The position numbers and the translations under genes were made by a program. A stretch of 64,000 nucleotides of DNA from Acheta domesticus (taxonomy: Eukaryota > Arthropoda > Insecta > Orthoptera > Gryllidae), in the NCBI GenBank assembly GCA_031308135.1, contig JAHLJT010009436.1, positions 221,789,286 through 221,853,285 on the forward strand, in the 5' to 3' direction. Below the pieces are notes generated by a model, which did not search any database, had not been told where the DNA came from, and saw only the letters and a list, made by a program, of their open reading frames with translations. Shown piece after piece: positions 21,450-31,919 of the stretch (its first letter is position 1; every line of letters starts with the position of its first letter).

Positions 21450-22545
21450 ATGATCCACAATCCTATTGAATTAAATACATTTTTATGGATTCATGGAAGA
21501 ATTGTCTTTGCACAATCTGCACTGATGCCCATGCAGGCAAATTTTTCAGTGCTTGGAGAAGTTTCATTGTTCTTAGTTGCACTATTTCCAAAGTATAGAT
21601 GTCACCGATGAAGAAAGGTGACCAAATAGTTCTGCAATGCTCCAGTTCTGATCTGCCTTGGGTTTTAAAAATTTGAGAAAAAAGTGTAGGAGGCATATTG
21701 TTGGATGGTTTTGTGACTATGGAAATGCATTTATTAGTTTTCTTGGCTGTGATATTGGTGTGATCTCTCTATTTGAGATCCAAAGAAATGTGAATACTCA
21801 TAACAGATTGTGAATTCACTATCAGTAAAATCATACAGTGAGTAGTAGTTCCTACATGGGATTTTCTTTCCAATGTGCCTCATTGAGCATTTAATTGGGG
21901 TAGTTGTCAAGAACCATTCAGTGGATCAGTGTGGGTTCACCTTTCAGAGATCAGAGTGGGGTTCCATGAGCAGAGGATGGCCATAGTACTGAACATCATT
22001 TGTGAACCAAGTATTGAGAGTTACCTTGAAATAAAGATCAGTTAGGTACAGAATAAAAAGAAGAGATCCTATACTGCGATTTCTGTAACTTTGCCCCTCA
22101 AGGCCACTCAAATCTTATCTTCACGATAGAATATGTCATGGCATTTTGCCTCTTTCTCGGTTTTGCTGGTAGAAGTCGCATGATCACAAGCACTGCTTGA
22201 TACGGTCGCGATCATGCAAAATCTAGAGGAACAACTGAGAAAGATGTGAAATACCGTGACATATTTCATTGCAAAGATGGGATTTGAGTGGCCTTGAGGG
22301 GCAAAGTTAGAAAAATCACAGTATAAAACTTATTCCTGCACTCCACACTCCTCAATATACCTCTTGTCCGGTGGATGGCTGAGAACCAAATGTGTCTAAA
22401 TTTTCTGTTTTCTAGAAGGGATCTGATCCTTGTTAATAATTTACCTTTCATTCTATGATGTTGTAGACAATTATGGAGACCCCTCAAAGCTTTTTGGATA
22501 TTATGGTAAATTATGTTAATCAATATCACATTTGAATGATTTGGT
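21450..22545 (-). pseudogene. Jockey/CR1-type LINE reverse-transcriptase fragment, split by a MITE
   Basis: Minus strand. The segment before the MITE reads HHRMKGKLLTRIRSLLENRK, matching the GKLLxWIRSFLxNRxFRV stretch before RT motif B. After the MITE the frames give LFILYLTDL, then DVQYYG (a decayed ADDxxLY active site), then ITAKKTNKC and SELEHCRTIWSPFF, matching the thumb and C-terminal region (RSxLEYxSxVWSP). Many frameshifts and stops. The MITE at 22070-22325 interrupts it at a TA. Clade assignment between CR1 and Jockey is not possible by eye. Confidence 0.6.
22070..22325. mobile_element. Palindromic MITE, copy 4 (inside a LINE)
   Basis: 256 bp. Ends TATACTGCGATTTCTGTAAC and its complement. 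The first ~25 bp resemble the 18505-18681 variant (TAACTTTGCCCCT) while the rest matches the 257-bp family (CAAGGCCACTCAAATC). It is more decayed than copies 1-3, with several C-to-T type changes. Confidence 0.78.
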
Positions 22546-22872
22546 CCAGTGTCTTAATACTATCAAGATGTTTGATGTGACTGATATCTCTGTGACCATG
22601 CTGAAGTTATTGGGAGATATGATTTTCATTATAGAAGTTAATAATACAATGAATTATAATTATCTCCCTACATTTCAAATGTGGGAATGTGGGAGGTGAG
22701 CGAAATAAAAGAGGTTCAGAAGTTGGAGTTGGGGATTCTTGTATTTGGGGAAGACTACCACATCTCTCCATCCACATCATGGATGTATTCGTTCATCAAA
22801 GGAGAGTAGCATTAAGTTGGAGATAATTGGTAATGATATTGGCTCCAGATGGAACAATATCTTTTCAACAAT

Positions 22873-22897
22873 AACAACAACAACAACAACAACAACA
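22873..22897. repeat. (AAC)n microsatellite
   Basis: About eight AAC units in intron 1. Confidence 0.8.
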
Positions 22898-23149
22898 AAA
22901 ATCAATGGAAAGTCATGATGGGATGAGAAATTTTAATTCCTCTTTTCAAAAGAAAGCAGAATTGTGATTTTATTTTCTAAAGCTAATATCCAATTTAAGA
23001 TATAAGTACATAAAACCTAACCCAAAATGTTAAGACTTTCAGCCCTAAAAAGGCTTCACAGTTTCAAAGCATAGACAAGCATTAAAATATTATTTTTATT
23101 GTTGTTATTTTTCCCTCTACATCATGGCTAAAAATGTTATGAGTTGGTT

Positions 23150-25727
23150 GAATATAAAATCTACTCCAGGTTACAACCAGCTATCTAAGGAACAGATCTA
23201 GGAACTGACTGTTGATGCCTCTGCATTACTTTGTGCAACATGTGAGCTGTTCCAAATAAAGCAATTTCTTGCACTTCCCAGTCTTTTGAATGACCTGGAA
23301 GTTTAGCCAAAGTTTTGCAGAACAATTCCCAAAGCTTTGATAACTATGAGGATGACCTATGCTTTTACATCCCACATTCAGCTGATCTCGATTTCCAAAC
23401 TCTTGTATTTAAGACATTTCTCTGCCTCCTTGGTTATGATGTTTTGATCGCAAGGCACACCAACATCTACAAATAGACACATTTTTTCTCCAAATCCCAG
23501 ATAAGAGTATCTGGATTGTTTGCTGCTATTGTGCAATCCATTTGAATTTGTTGGTTGTACAATATTGTCTATAGTCCAAAAGACGTTACCGGTTTTGGCA
23601 AGTGTTTGTACCTTTTGGAACATGTGTTTGGAACTTTGAGGGCAGTAAAGATCTGCCAGTGGAGGTAACTATACATCCTGTCATGTCTTTTCAATTATTC
23701 AGTCTTTGCTAGAATTGGACAAGCTTAGACAATTTATGATCAATGAGTTCTGGGCAGATGTGGCATTTATCATCTTGGGAAATTTTGAGAACTGCTTTAT
23801 CGTAATGTTGTGTTCTCAATGCCTGATCTTGAGTAGCTATCAGATCTGCTTCCGATTCTGGCTTCATTCTTCCCCTTTTAAGCCACATAAGTGATTGATA
23901 TTTATTGATCTGGACCTTGCCCATTCTTTTTAGATATTGTCCATGGAGTGGTTTGTCTCTCCACAATTTTTTTAACCTTTCATTTGTATCTCACATTTAA
24001 TGTTTAGTAGCATCAGAAGTTCAGTGTCTGTGTTATTCGGTGTATCTTGCATAGTTTTCTTTGTCATGCTTCTTGCTACACTAACAATGCTCCTGTTTCC
24101 CATCTTGATGGCTGACTACGTATTTTCCTATCCCAACTATTGCATGGTGCCAGGAGGCCTCAATTTGTCTGAGGCCTCTTCCCCCTTCCTTAGGTGACAC
24201 ATAAAGTCTATGTACAGGAGCTCGAGGGTGGGAAACATGATGCATTGTTAGCAGTTTTCTGGTTTTTCGATCCATGATGCAAATTTCCTGCTCAAGCCAG
24301 TCTAGTAGTCCAAAATTCTATTCGGCTCCAGGCACCACCAAACTACCTATTGCAGATATTTTATTCCTGGAATTCAGAGCAGACTGCAGGACAAGTCTCA
24401 CTCTTCTATAATACTCCCTGCAAATTCTCTCTTTCATTGTGTCGTTTGAGATGGTCTCACATTCTTCAATGTCCAGATATTTGTAAGTTTTACCTGGCTC
24501 AAGATCTTGAATCACAGTGTGTCTATCAACTTCAATGTTCTCTGACGTTGTCATTTTGCCTCTTTTTAAGTTGACTTTTGCACACTTGTCAAGACCAAAC
24601 TTCATGCAGATGTCATTGATAAATTCATTGATGACAGACAGCATTTGGGAGAGAATCGCTTCATTCTTAGCAAACACTTTAAGATCATCCATGTAAAATA
24701 AATGTGATACAGGCCTTTCATCACCATGGAGCTTGTAACCAAAGTCAGTGTGCGACAGCTCTCTTGATAGAGGAATCAAACTAATGCAAAACAACAGAGG
24801 GGATAGTGAATCTCCTTGAAAAATTCCCCTGTTAATCTGAATACTTCTGGTTTCTACTACTCCCTTTCCGCTGTGGATTAGTAACCTGGTGCTCCACAAC
24901 TTCATACTAGCCTTGCAAAACTCAACAAGTCTAGGATGAAATCGATAGATCTCCATGGTCTTCAAAATCCAGTCATGTGGTACACTCTCAAATGCCGTCT
25001 GTTAGTCAATCCAAGCCATGCTTAAATTTGTTTTCGTTTCTTTACATCATTCAAAATTATTTTATTCAGAAGCAAGATTTCCTTACAGCCATAGGAACCT
25101 TTACGACATCCTTTCTGTTCAACTGGCAACAGATGGTTCTTCTCTAGGTGCCTATGCATTTTGTCAGCTATGGCTGCAGTTATAAGTTTGTACACGACTG
25201 GCAGGCAAGTAATTGGCCTGTAGTTTTTCGCCAAACAGCTGTCTCCTCCTTTGGATAGCAAATACATGAAGCTGCGAGTGAGCCATTCGGGGAGTTCCTT
25301 AGGGTTTTCTAAAATTTTATTTACAGCCTTTGCTAGATGAGAATGTATTGCTGTTAATTTCTTAATCCAATAAATCTGAATCTTATCAACCCCAGGGGAT
25401 TTCCGGTTTCCCATATTCTTAATTGCTTGGCATAGGTCCTCTTTCGAGAATCCTTGAACATGTTCCACTGTTTCCACGAGTCCATTGGCAGCATCAACTT
25501 CAGATTGGAGCCACGATGCGTCTTTGTTGTACGATCTGGTTTCCTCCCAGATTCCTGACCAAAATGTTTCCACGTCATCTTTTGAAGGAGGGGCAGCATT
25601 GCCATTTGGTTTTTGAGTCAGACTGCGATAGAATCTCTTCGCGTCTGTTTCAAACAACCGGTTCTGAACACGGAAATCTTCTCTTCGTTGTACTGTCTTA
25701 TTCGCTTATTATACTGTTTGTACCGCC

Positions 25728-25731
<4 letters not shown>
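23150..25731 (-). mobile_element. R4/Dong retrotransposon, copy 2 (5' truncated)
   Basis: Minus strand, from a 5' truncation next to an ATT tract (25732-25770) to a 3' end beside degenerate AAC/AAT repeats near 23100-23150. The RT half (about 24315-25660) is very close to copy 1. The endonuclease half is more decayed: its CCHC region is partly deleted near 23710-23760. The frame begins inside the coding region upstream of the RT. At the 5' junction a ~30-bp segment containing AATAAG.C.GTACAA is present twice, which copy 1 has once. Confidence 0.82.
24318..25660 (-). pseudogene. Reverse-transcriptase part of R4/Dong copy 2
   Basis: Two frames (25657-25022 and 24965-24318) correspond to copy 1 across RT motifs, including KNYRPITCLP, GIFQGDSLSPL and FYMDD. 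Between them the AWID strand is followed by TAA at 25004-25002, the same codon as in copy 1. Unlike copy 1, copy 2 has no frameshift at ERICREYYRRVRLV, which shows the original frame there. C-terminal parts continue at 24275-24081 and 23966-23709 with further stops and deletions. Confidence 0.8.

Positions 25732-25770
<39 letters not shown>
25732..25770. repeat. (ATT)n microsatellite at the 5' junction of R4/Dong copy 2
   Basis: About 13 ATT units abut the truncated LINE end. Confidence 0.9.
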
Positions 25771-25772
<2 letters not shown>

Positions 25773-25892
25773 GCATTTTTTAGTGCTGATCTTAGTACCT
25801 TTTCTCAGCACTCTGGAAATCTCCAATTATGAGGTCATAGCTTGAAGCTTTTAAAATCTAGACATAATGTATTCTTGCATTGTTATTTCTTG

Positions 25893-26065
25893 GCGTGTAG
25901 AGCCCTATCTTTACAATGGAATATCTCACAGTATTTTGCATCATTCTCGGTCATGCTGCTAGGGGTTGCATGATCACCATCACTGTTTGATACAGTCATG
26001 ATCATGCGACTCCTGGCGGCCCAATGGAGAACAAAGTGAAATACCGTGAGATATTCCACCGTGAA
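25893..26065. mobile_element. Degenerate palindromic MITE remnant
   Basis: Retains the ATGGAATAT.TCACGG.ATTT and AAATACCGTGA.ATATTCCA halves of the 257-bp family and the central TCATGATCATGCGACT region. Both termini are lost. Older than the other copies. Confidence 0.6.
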
Positions 26066-26314
26066 GTACAAGTGCAGTACAGAATGCAGTACAAGAACTT
26101 CATTGGTAACCAAGTTGTTGACACCTGGAACACAAATCCCAGAGCATGGTGATGGCACCTAGTCTTCAGATGTTCAAAAGAGCTTATGATGGTCTCTACA
26201 ACAGGCAAGGAAACAGATCTCATTGTTAAGCAGACTCTGTTCCTCCTTTTCAAGAATTGTCAATTATTGTGATATTTACATGATATTATTATGTGATATA
26301 TTGATATGTTTTTC

Positions 26315-27345
26315 TGAGAGATGAGGAGCTGGTCCGACTTGGTAGATGAGAATGTAAGTACAGTGTATATAAATGCTATAAAGCATCTATATGCGAATTG
26401 TCAAAGCTGCGTAAAAGTTTATGCAAATAGTTCTTCAGCTTTTAAAATAAATAAAGGCCTAAGGCAAGGTTGTTGTATGTCCCCTAATCTATTTAAAATG
26501 TATATTAAATGAGTTCTTTACACTTGGAAAAGAAAATGTAAGAGCATAGGAATACCTATTGGTGGAGATTTTCTTTATACCTTGATGTATGCGGACGACC
26601 AAGTGGTCCTAGCTAGTGACGAGGATGATATCAACTACATGACTCGAAAATTAATTGAAGAATATGAAAAGTTGGGACTTGAAATTAATACATCTAAAAC
26701 AAAATATATGGTAGTGGGAGGAAATGGTCAGGACCTATTAACCCATAGGGGCATATTTAAATGTGTAAAGGAATTCAACTATCTGGGTGTAACTTTAACA
26801 AGTGATGGTCGTGATAGCAAAGATGTTTTAAACAAAACGAATAGAGGTAGGCAAGTAATAAGATCTTTACATCCATTGACTTGGAATTGAAACATAAAAA
26901 GAAACACAAAAATTACATTGTATAAAACCATTGTTGAAAGTCTATTCATGTATGGAGCTGAGTTATGGACTATTAATGCCAGGGATAGAAGAAATGGAAT
27001 ACTGGAGGCAGTGTTGTCAGGTTACAAGAAAGGAAAGAATTAAAAATCAAAGAATAATATAAATAATGAAACCTGGAAAATCAACCTTAGAACTGATAGA
27101 AACAAAGGCTTTGCTATGGTATGGGCATTTAAGAAGGTTGGACAGTGAGCGACTACCAAAGATGATGTGGGAATACCATCCTGAAGAAAGAAGATATTGA
27201 GGAAGACCAAGAAGGAAGTGGGAGGAAGACATAAGATCAATGATGGCAGCGAGAAATTTAGAAGATGATGCTTGGGAAGATCGAAAGAAACAGAGATTAG
27301 GTAGTGAAAAACGGCAACAGCTGTAGAATACTCGCTTTACTACTA
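26315..27345 (+). pseudogene. RTE-like LINE fragment (reverse transcriptase C-terminal half)
   Basis: The frame reads SAFKINKGLRQGCCMSPNLF (motif B), then MYADDQVVLA (active-site YADD near 26586-26600), then TKYMVVGG and FNYLGVTLTSDG. Further frames give LFMYGAELWT, LLWYGHLRRL and GRPRRKWEEDI. This is the order found in RTE-type and related insect endonuclease-RT elements. In-frame TGA codons at 26510-26512 and 26888-26890 plus later frameshifts make it inactive. The 5' half, with the endonuclease, is missing. TACTACTACTACTA follows near 27338, possibly the element's simple-repeat tail. Confidence 0.7.
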
Positions 27346-27469
27346 CTACTATGTGACATATACTGTGATGTTATGATAGTAAAAAATAATTATGTTAACA
27401 CCAATTCGGGCCACATTAGATTGTACTGTTACCTATATATTACCTTAAATAAATAATAATTATTATTAT

Positions 27470-28827
27470 CTGACTGAGTATAAAATCTACTCCAGGTTGC
27501 AACCAGCTACCTAAGGAGCAGATCCGGTGACTGTCAGTGCCTCTACAATACTTTGCGCAAAATGTGGGCTGTTCCAAATAAAGCAATTTCTTGCACTTCC
27601 CAGTCTTTTGACTGACCCTGGAAGTTTGGCCAAGTTCTTACACAAATTTTGCGGAACAAATCCCAGAGCTCCGATAACTATCGGTACGACCTGTGCTTTA
27701 ACGCCCCACATTCGGCTAATCTCAATTTCCAAACTCGTGTATTTAAGACGTTTCTCTGCCTTCTTGGTTACGACATTTTGATCGCAAGGCACAGCAACAT
27801 CCACAAGTAGACACGATTTTTTCTCAAAATCAGGGATGACAATATCTGGTTTGTTAGCTGCTATCATGCGATCCATTTTAATTTGTTGGTCGTACGATAT
27901 TGTACACAATCCAACCGATGTCACCGGTTTTGGTGAGTGTTTGTACTACTTGGGGCATGTGTTTGGAACTTCGAGGGCGGTACAGATCTGCCAGTGGAGA
28001 TAACTACACACCCTGTTGTGTCTTTTTAAGTATTTGGTCTTTGCTAGAATTGGACAAGCTGAGACAATATGATCAATGGTTTCTACTTGCTCCTGGCAAA
28101 TTTGGCATTTGTCTTCTTGGGAAATTTTGAGAACCGCTTTATCATAATGTCGTGTTCTCAACGCCTGATCTTGAGCAGCTACTAGAACTGCTTCTGATTT
28201 TGGCTTCATTCTTCCCCTTTTAAGCCACATAAATGATTGATCTTTATTGATCTGCACCTTGTCCATTCTTTTTAGATATTGTCCATGGAGGGGTTTGTCC
28301 CTCCACAACTTCTTTAACATTTTTTGTGTCTCACGTTTCATGTTTAGTAGTACCAGAAGTTCAGGGTCTGTGTTATTTGACATGTCTTGCATAGTTTTCT
28401 TTGCAATGCTTTTTGCTACACTAACAATGCCTCTGTCTCCCATTCTTTGGTCAGATTTCATGACCTGCCTCATTAGAGGGTCATCTCGATGACTGACTAC
28501 ATACTTTCCCATTCCAACTATTGCATTGTGCCAGGAGGCTTCAATTTGTCTGAGGCCTCTTCCTCCTTCCTTACGTGACACATAAAGTCTATGTACATCA
28601 GCTCAAGGGTGGGCGACATGATGCATTGTTACCAGTTTTCTGGTTTTTCGATCCATGATGCGAATTTCTTGCTCAGTCCAGTCCACTAGTCCGGAACTGT
28701 ACTCGACTACAGGCACCGCCAGACTACCGATTGCAGATATTTTATTCCTGGAGTTCAGAGCAGATTGAAGGACAAGTCTCACTCTTCTGTAATACTCCTT
28801 GTGAATTCTCTCTTTCATTGTGTCATT
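27470..28827 (-). mobile_element. R4/Dong retrotransposon, copy 3 (5' truncated)
   Basis: Minus strand, 1.36 kb, running from the end of the RT domain (ERIHKEYYRRVRLVLQ) through the CCHC knuckle and nuclease to the 3' UTR. Both ends abut ATT/AAT repeats (27451-27469 and 28828-28840). It lacks about 35 bp of the 3' UTR found in copies 1 and 2. Stops are point changes: TGA near 28600 (family Arg) and TAG near 27943 (family Trp). The nuclease residues KPDIVI and LVDVAVP remain. Confidence 0.82.
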
Positions 28828-29283
28828 TATTATTATTATGATTACCCCATTATCCCTGAAGGCATGAACTGAACACAATTATATGGTTCATACTTTGCAG
28901 CTGTCACAAAATTATCATTTAGTATTTAGTTCATTAAGTATGTACAGTCTTGAATCCATTGAGATCAACTCAGTTTTCTTGAGAGATTTAAAATGGGTGG
29001 CTTAATAAATGGATGTTGGAATAGATCTTCTTCATTCAGTGATGAACTTGACCAAAATTATTTTCTACACCTCTTTTGGTTGTTTTGTTGACCTTTACTT
29101 AGAGGTCGTCTTGATTTAAGACTGCATTTTGGATTCAATAGATCTGTACATCTGATAATGTTGGATTATTCTCTATTTTAGGATATTTATTTTTTATTTT
29201 TAAACAAGGTGCATTAGGGGATTTGATATGAGAATATGCATGGCCTTGGCTATCAAAGTTTTATTAGTAAATGTTATTTTCAG

Positions 29284-29374
29284 ATTTTTGCCTTAATTTT
29301 TATGGGCTTGACAGCAGCGTTCAGTAATGGTGTTGGGAGAACTTATTGTGAGACTACGTGTGTGAATTACAAAT
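29284..29374 (+). CDS. LAPTM-like tetraspan gene, exon 2
   Basis: Acceptor TTATTTTCAG (ends 29283) and donor AAAT|GTAAGT. Phase 0 in, phase 1 out. It encodes IFALIFMGLTAAF (rest of helix 1) and the first extracytosolic loop with Cys at residues 50 and 54. The split codon at the junction with exon 3 becomes Cys59. Confidence 0.75.
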
Positions 29375-30133
29375 GTAAGTTCAACTTGAAATTAGTAAAT
29401 GCAAGTATTTTGGTATTGCTATAGATATTAATGTGTAAATTAGTGAAAGTCGTCTCTGTTTTGAAAATTTGTATATTTGGGTATTTTGGAAATTTACAGG
29501 TATCAGTATAATAAACTCTACCTTCATGGAACTTGCTTTTCCACTAAGTTTTGTTAAATATTGCCTCCCAACTTCACTTTAACACAAAAAGTGTTTTTGT
29601 TGTTTCAACTTCGTGAACTATAAATTGAGGTTTGAGCTGTGTAAGCAAATGGTCAAAAACCAATTGGTTGGGAGGATAAAAGTTCAGCAGTGGCTTTTTC
29701 TGAACCAAGTTAAGTTGTAGTTAAAATTCTGCCCCCATCTGGTCAAACCTAATAATTTTCCTCAGTTTGATTGCAGTGTCAGAGCCACTTTGCCAAATAT
29801 CTTTGTGTGAAAAACAATTAACTACAAAATATTTTGAGGAAAAAAATCATTATTCATGGAGACAAAATAGATCTGGTGCAAATTAATTTAAGAGGGGGTT
29901 AAACAAATTAGGATGATTAATCACATACAAGAAATTCTAACTTACCACATTTCATTGGAGGTTACGCTATTTAAATTTAGAGTTAAAGTTAAAGAGCTGT
30001 AGTGTGACAGAAGAAGAATGTAGTTAAATAAGAACTTATAAAGTTCAGTAGCAGTATACTGTACTAAAATATAATAAATTAGTCTTTTATATTCTAAGTG
30101 ATACTATAACTTTCATTTCTTATTTTATTTTAG

Positions 30134-30258
30134 GTACCAATAAATGTACTCCTCCTAGTGAGGCACAAAAAATGGTGTCCAATTTGTTAGCTATATTGGC
30201 TGTAATAAATGCTGTGGAAGTCATGATGAGTATTGGCATGATATGGGGTGCTTGTAAA
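30134..30258 (+). CDS. LAPTM-like tetraspan gene, exon 3
   Basis: Acceptor TTTATTTTAG and donor TGTAAA|GTAAGA. Phase 1 in, phase 0 out. It encodes the end of the loop (TNKCTPPSEAQK, Cys63) and helix 2 (about residues 73-97, LLAILAVINAVEVMMSIGMI). The four cysteines of the loop (50, 54, 59, 63) probably form disulfides in the lumen. Confidence 0.78.
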
Positions 30259-30691
30259 GTAAGATTCTTGAGAAACTTCATATTATCATTAGTATATTGG
30301 GACTTGATAAGTAGATTATCTTTTTCTCTCTCTCTCTCTCTTTTCCCATCATTAATATTACATACAATTTTCTTGTGCATGAAATGCTTTTCTTGTGTCA
30401 TCTTTCATTATTTTAATTAAATGAAATCAATACTAAAGCTAGAGACTGATAACCCAAAAGTTCTCATTCTAAATTTAGATTCTAATTACTTCCATTACCC
30501 TTAAAACTCCCAACATTCCTAGCAGTTATTGAGTATCTGCCAAACAAGAAAATTTGATTTAATTTTTATTTCCTGAATTAAGAAGTAAATCCACAAGTTT
30601 ATCATCCTTAGTTTCATATATCATTCCCATTAATATATTTGATGCAAAAGAAGGAATGTTTCTGTAATGAAACCTTTGCAATTGTTTACAG

Positions 30692-30836
30692 AGAATCCTG
30701 CCCTGGGTGACTGGATGGCTGATTGTTACAGCATCTTGGATGTTGCTTCATAGTACCATAGCTCTTTCATTTCTATTTGCTTCCTCTGACCCAGGAGTTG
30801 TTGTGTTGGTGTCAGTGCTAGGAATAATCATTTTTG
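30692..30836 (+). CDS. LAPTM-like tetraspan gene, exon 4
   Basis: Acceptor TTGTTTACAG and donor TTTTTG|GTAAGT. Phase 0 in, phase 1 out. Helix 3 is about residues 105-130 (WVTGWLIVTASWMLLHSTIA) and helix 4 starts at about 134 (PGVVVLVSVLGIIIF). The phase-1 end fits all three last exons in the window (379, 31540 and 42012). Confidence 0.8.
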
Positions 30837-31539
30837 GTAAGTCTTCTTTCCAAAGCACTATAGCCTGATGTGGGCCAGGGCTGCCTTCACGATTTGCATC
30901 CATTCCTCTCTTCTCTCAGTTTTCTCCCACAAACCAATAACTTTCATCTTCTTCAGGTTATTTTGGGAAAGAATCTGGTTTAAAATATGAAAAGGTTTAC
31001 ATGAATGAGATAACATATTGTCTACTTCTTATATTATTCTCTTCTCTCTTATATTATATTTCCTTTAAAAATTTGACCAATTATGCTTTGAAAATGTACA
31101 GATGTATCCATATTTTTAAATTAGGGGCTCTCCAGTAATATTCATAAGTATTCCTGTCACTTCCTTCTAGATTGGACAGGTATAATAACAAATGCAACAT
31201 TTTGATGTTTGGTTAGGATTTTCTCTCTTTGTTCTCATGGCTTCTTCAAAACACTTGATTTTGGTCCAAGAGATACTGAAAACAGATCTAGAATCCTGTC
31301 TTATCAATTTCAATTTATTTCTTTAAAAATCAAAAGTAATACTTCTTTTAAAGATGTCTGGTTTCATTATTAGAAAACTAGTTGTGTACTTTTGTATATG
31401 TTTATATTATTGTTTATGGAAACAATATCACTCACAATTCTCCGGAAACTAAAGCTGGTAAATCTTCCAAGAACCATTATGAATTAAATAATGTTTTGTA
31501 ATGTGGTGCATCTCTAAAAACAAACAAAAACTGTTACAG

Positions 31540-31652
31540 GTATGGCTATTCTGGCATTCCTCACAATCCTGAGTTTACGGAATGAGATGACTAATGCTGC
31601 ACTGTTCTCAACTATAAATGATTCACCAACAGCTCTGCTATCTCATATTTAG
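31540..31652 (+). CDS. LAPTM-like tetraspan gene, alternative last exon A (no PPxY)
   Basis: Acceptor CTGTTACAG; entered in phase 1. It reads GMAILAFLTILSL, completing helix 4, then a short tail ending LLSHI and TAG (31650-31652). Spliced to exons 1-4 it gives a 185-residue protein. It is clearly related to the other last exons over the helix but lacks the proline-rich PPxY tail. A poly(A) signal follows at 31914. It could be a functional alternative end or a decayed duplicate. Confidence 0.68.
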
Positions 31653-31913
31653 AGGGTCAGATAATTGTTAGGTAGAACTGCTGACTCTTGATTACAAGAA
31701 ACTTTAGTGTTCATTCTCTACTTTTTTATCATAATTTTTTCTTATATGTTTTATTAATTTTTTTTTACAAGTAATGTATTGCATTCTGAGGAAGAGAGAA
31801 AGATCAAAAATTTATTTCTGATCAGTAGCTTTATCTTGCAAATGTCTGAAAAATATCTTAGATAATATTTGTGGCATAATTTAATTGTACATGAATATTC
31901 ATCAGAAATAAGA

Positions 31914-31919
31914 AATAAA
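31914..31919 (+). terminator. Poly(A) signal after last exon A
   Basis: AATAAA 262 bp after the TAG stop. Confidence 0.4.

Larger units (their letters stand above)
20702..29283 (+). other. Intron 1 of the tetraspan gene (8.6 kb, transposon-filled)
   Basis: Bounded by GTAAGA and TTATTTTCAG. It contains a LINE fragment with a MITE, two R4/Dong copies, a degenerate MITE and an RTE-like fragment, described separately. The stretches 20702-21450, 22546-23149 and 28828-29283 show no gene. Confidence 0.6.
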
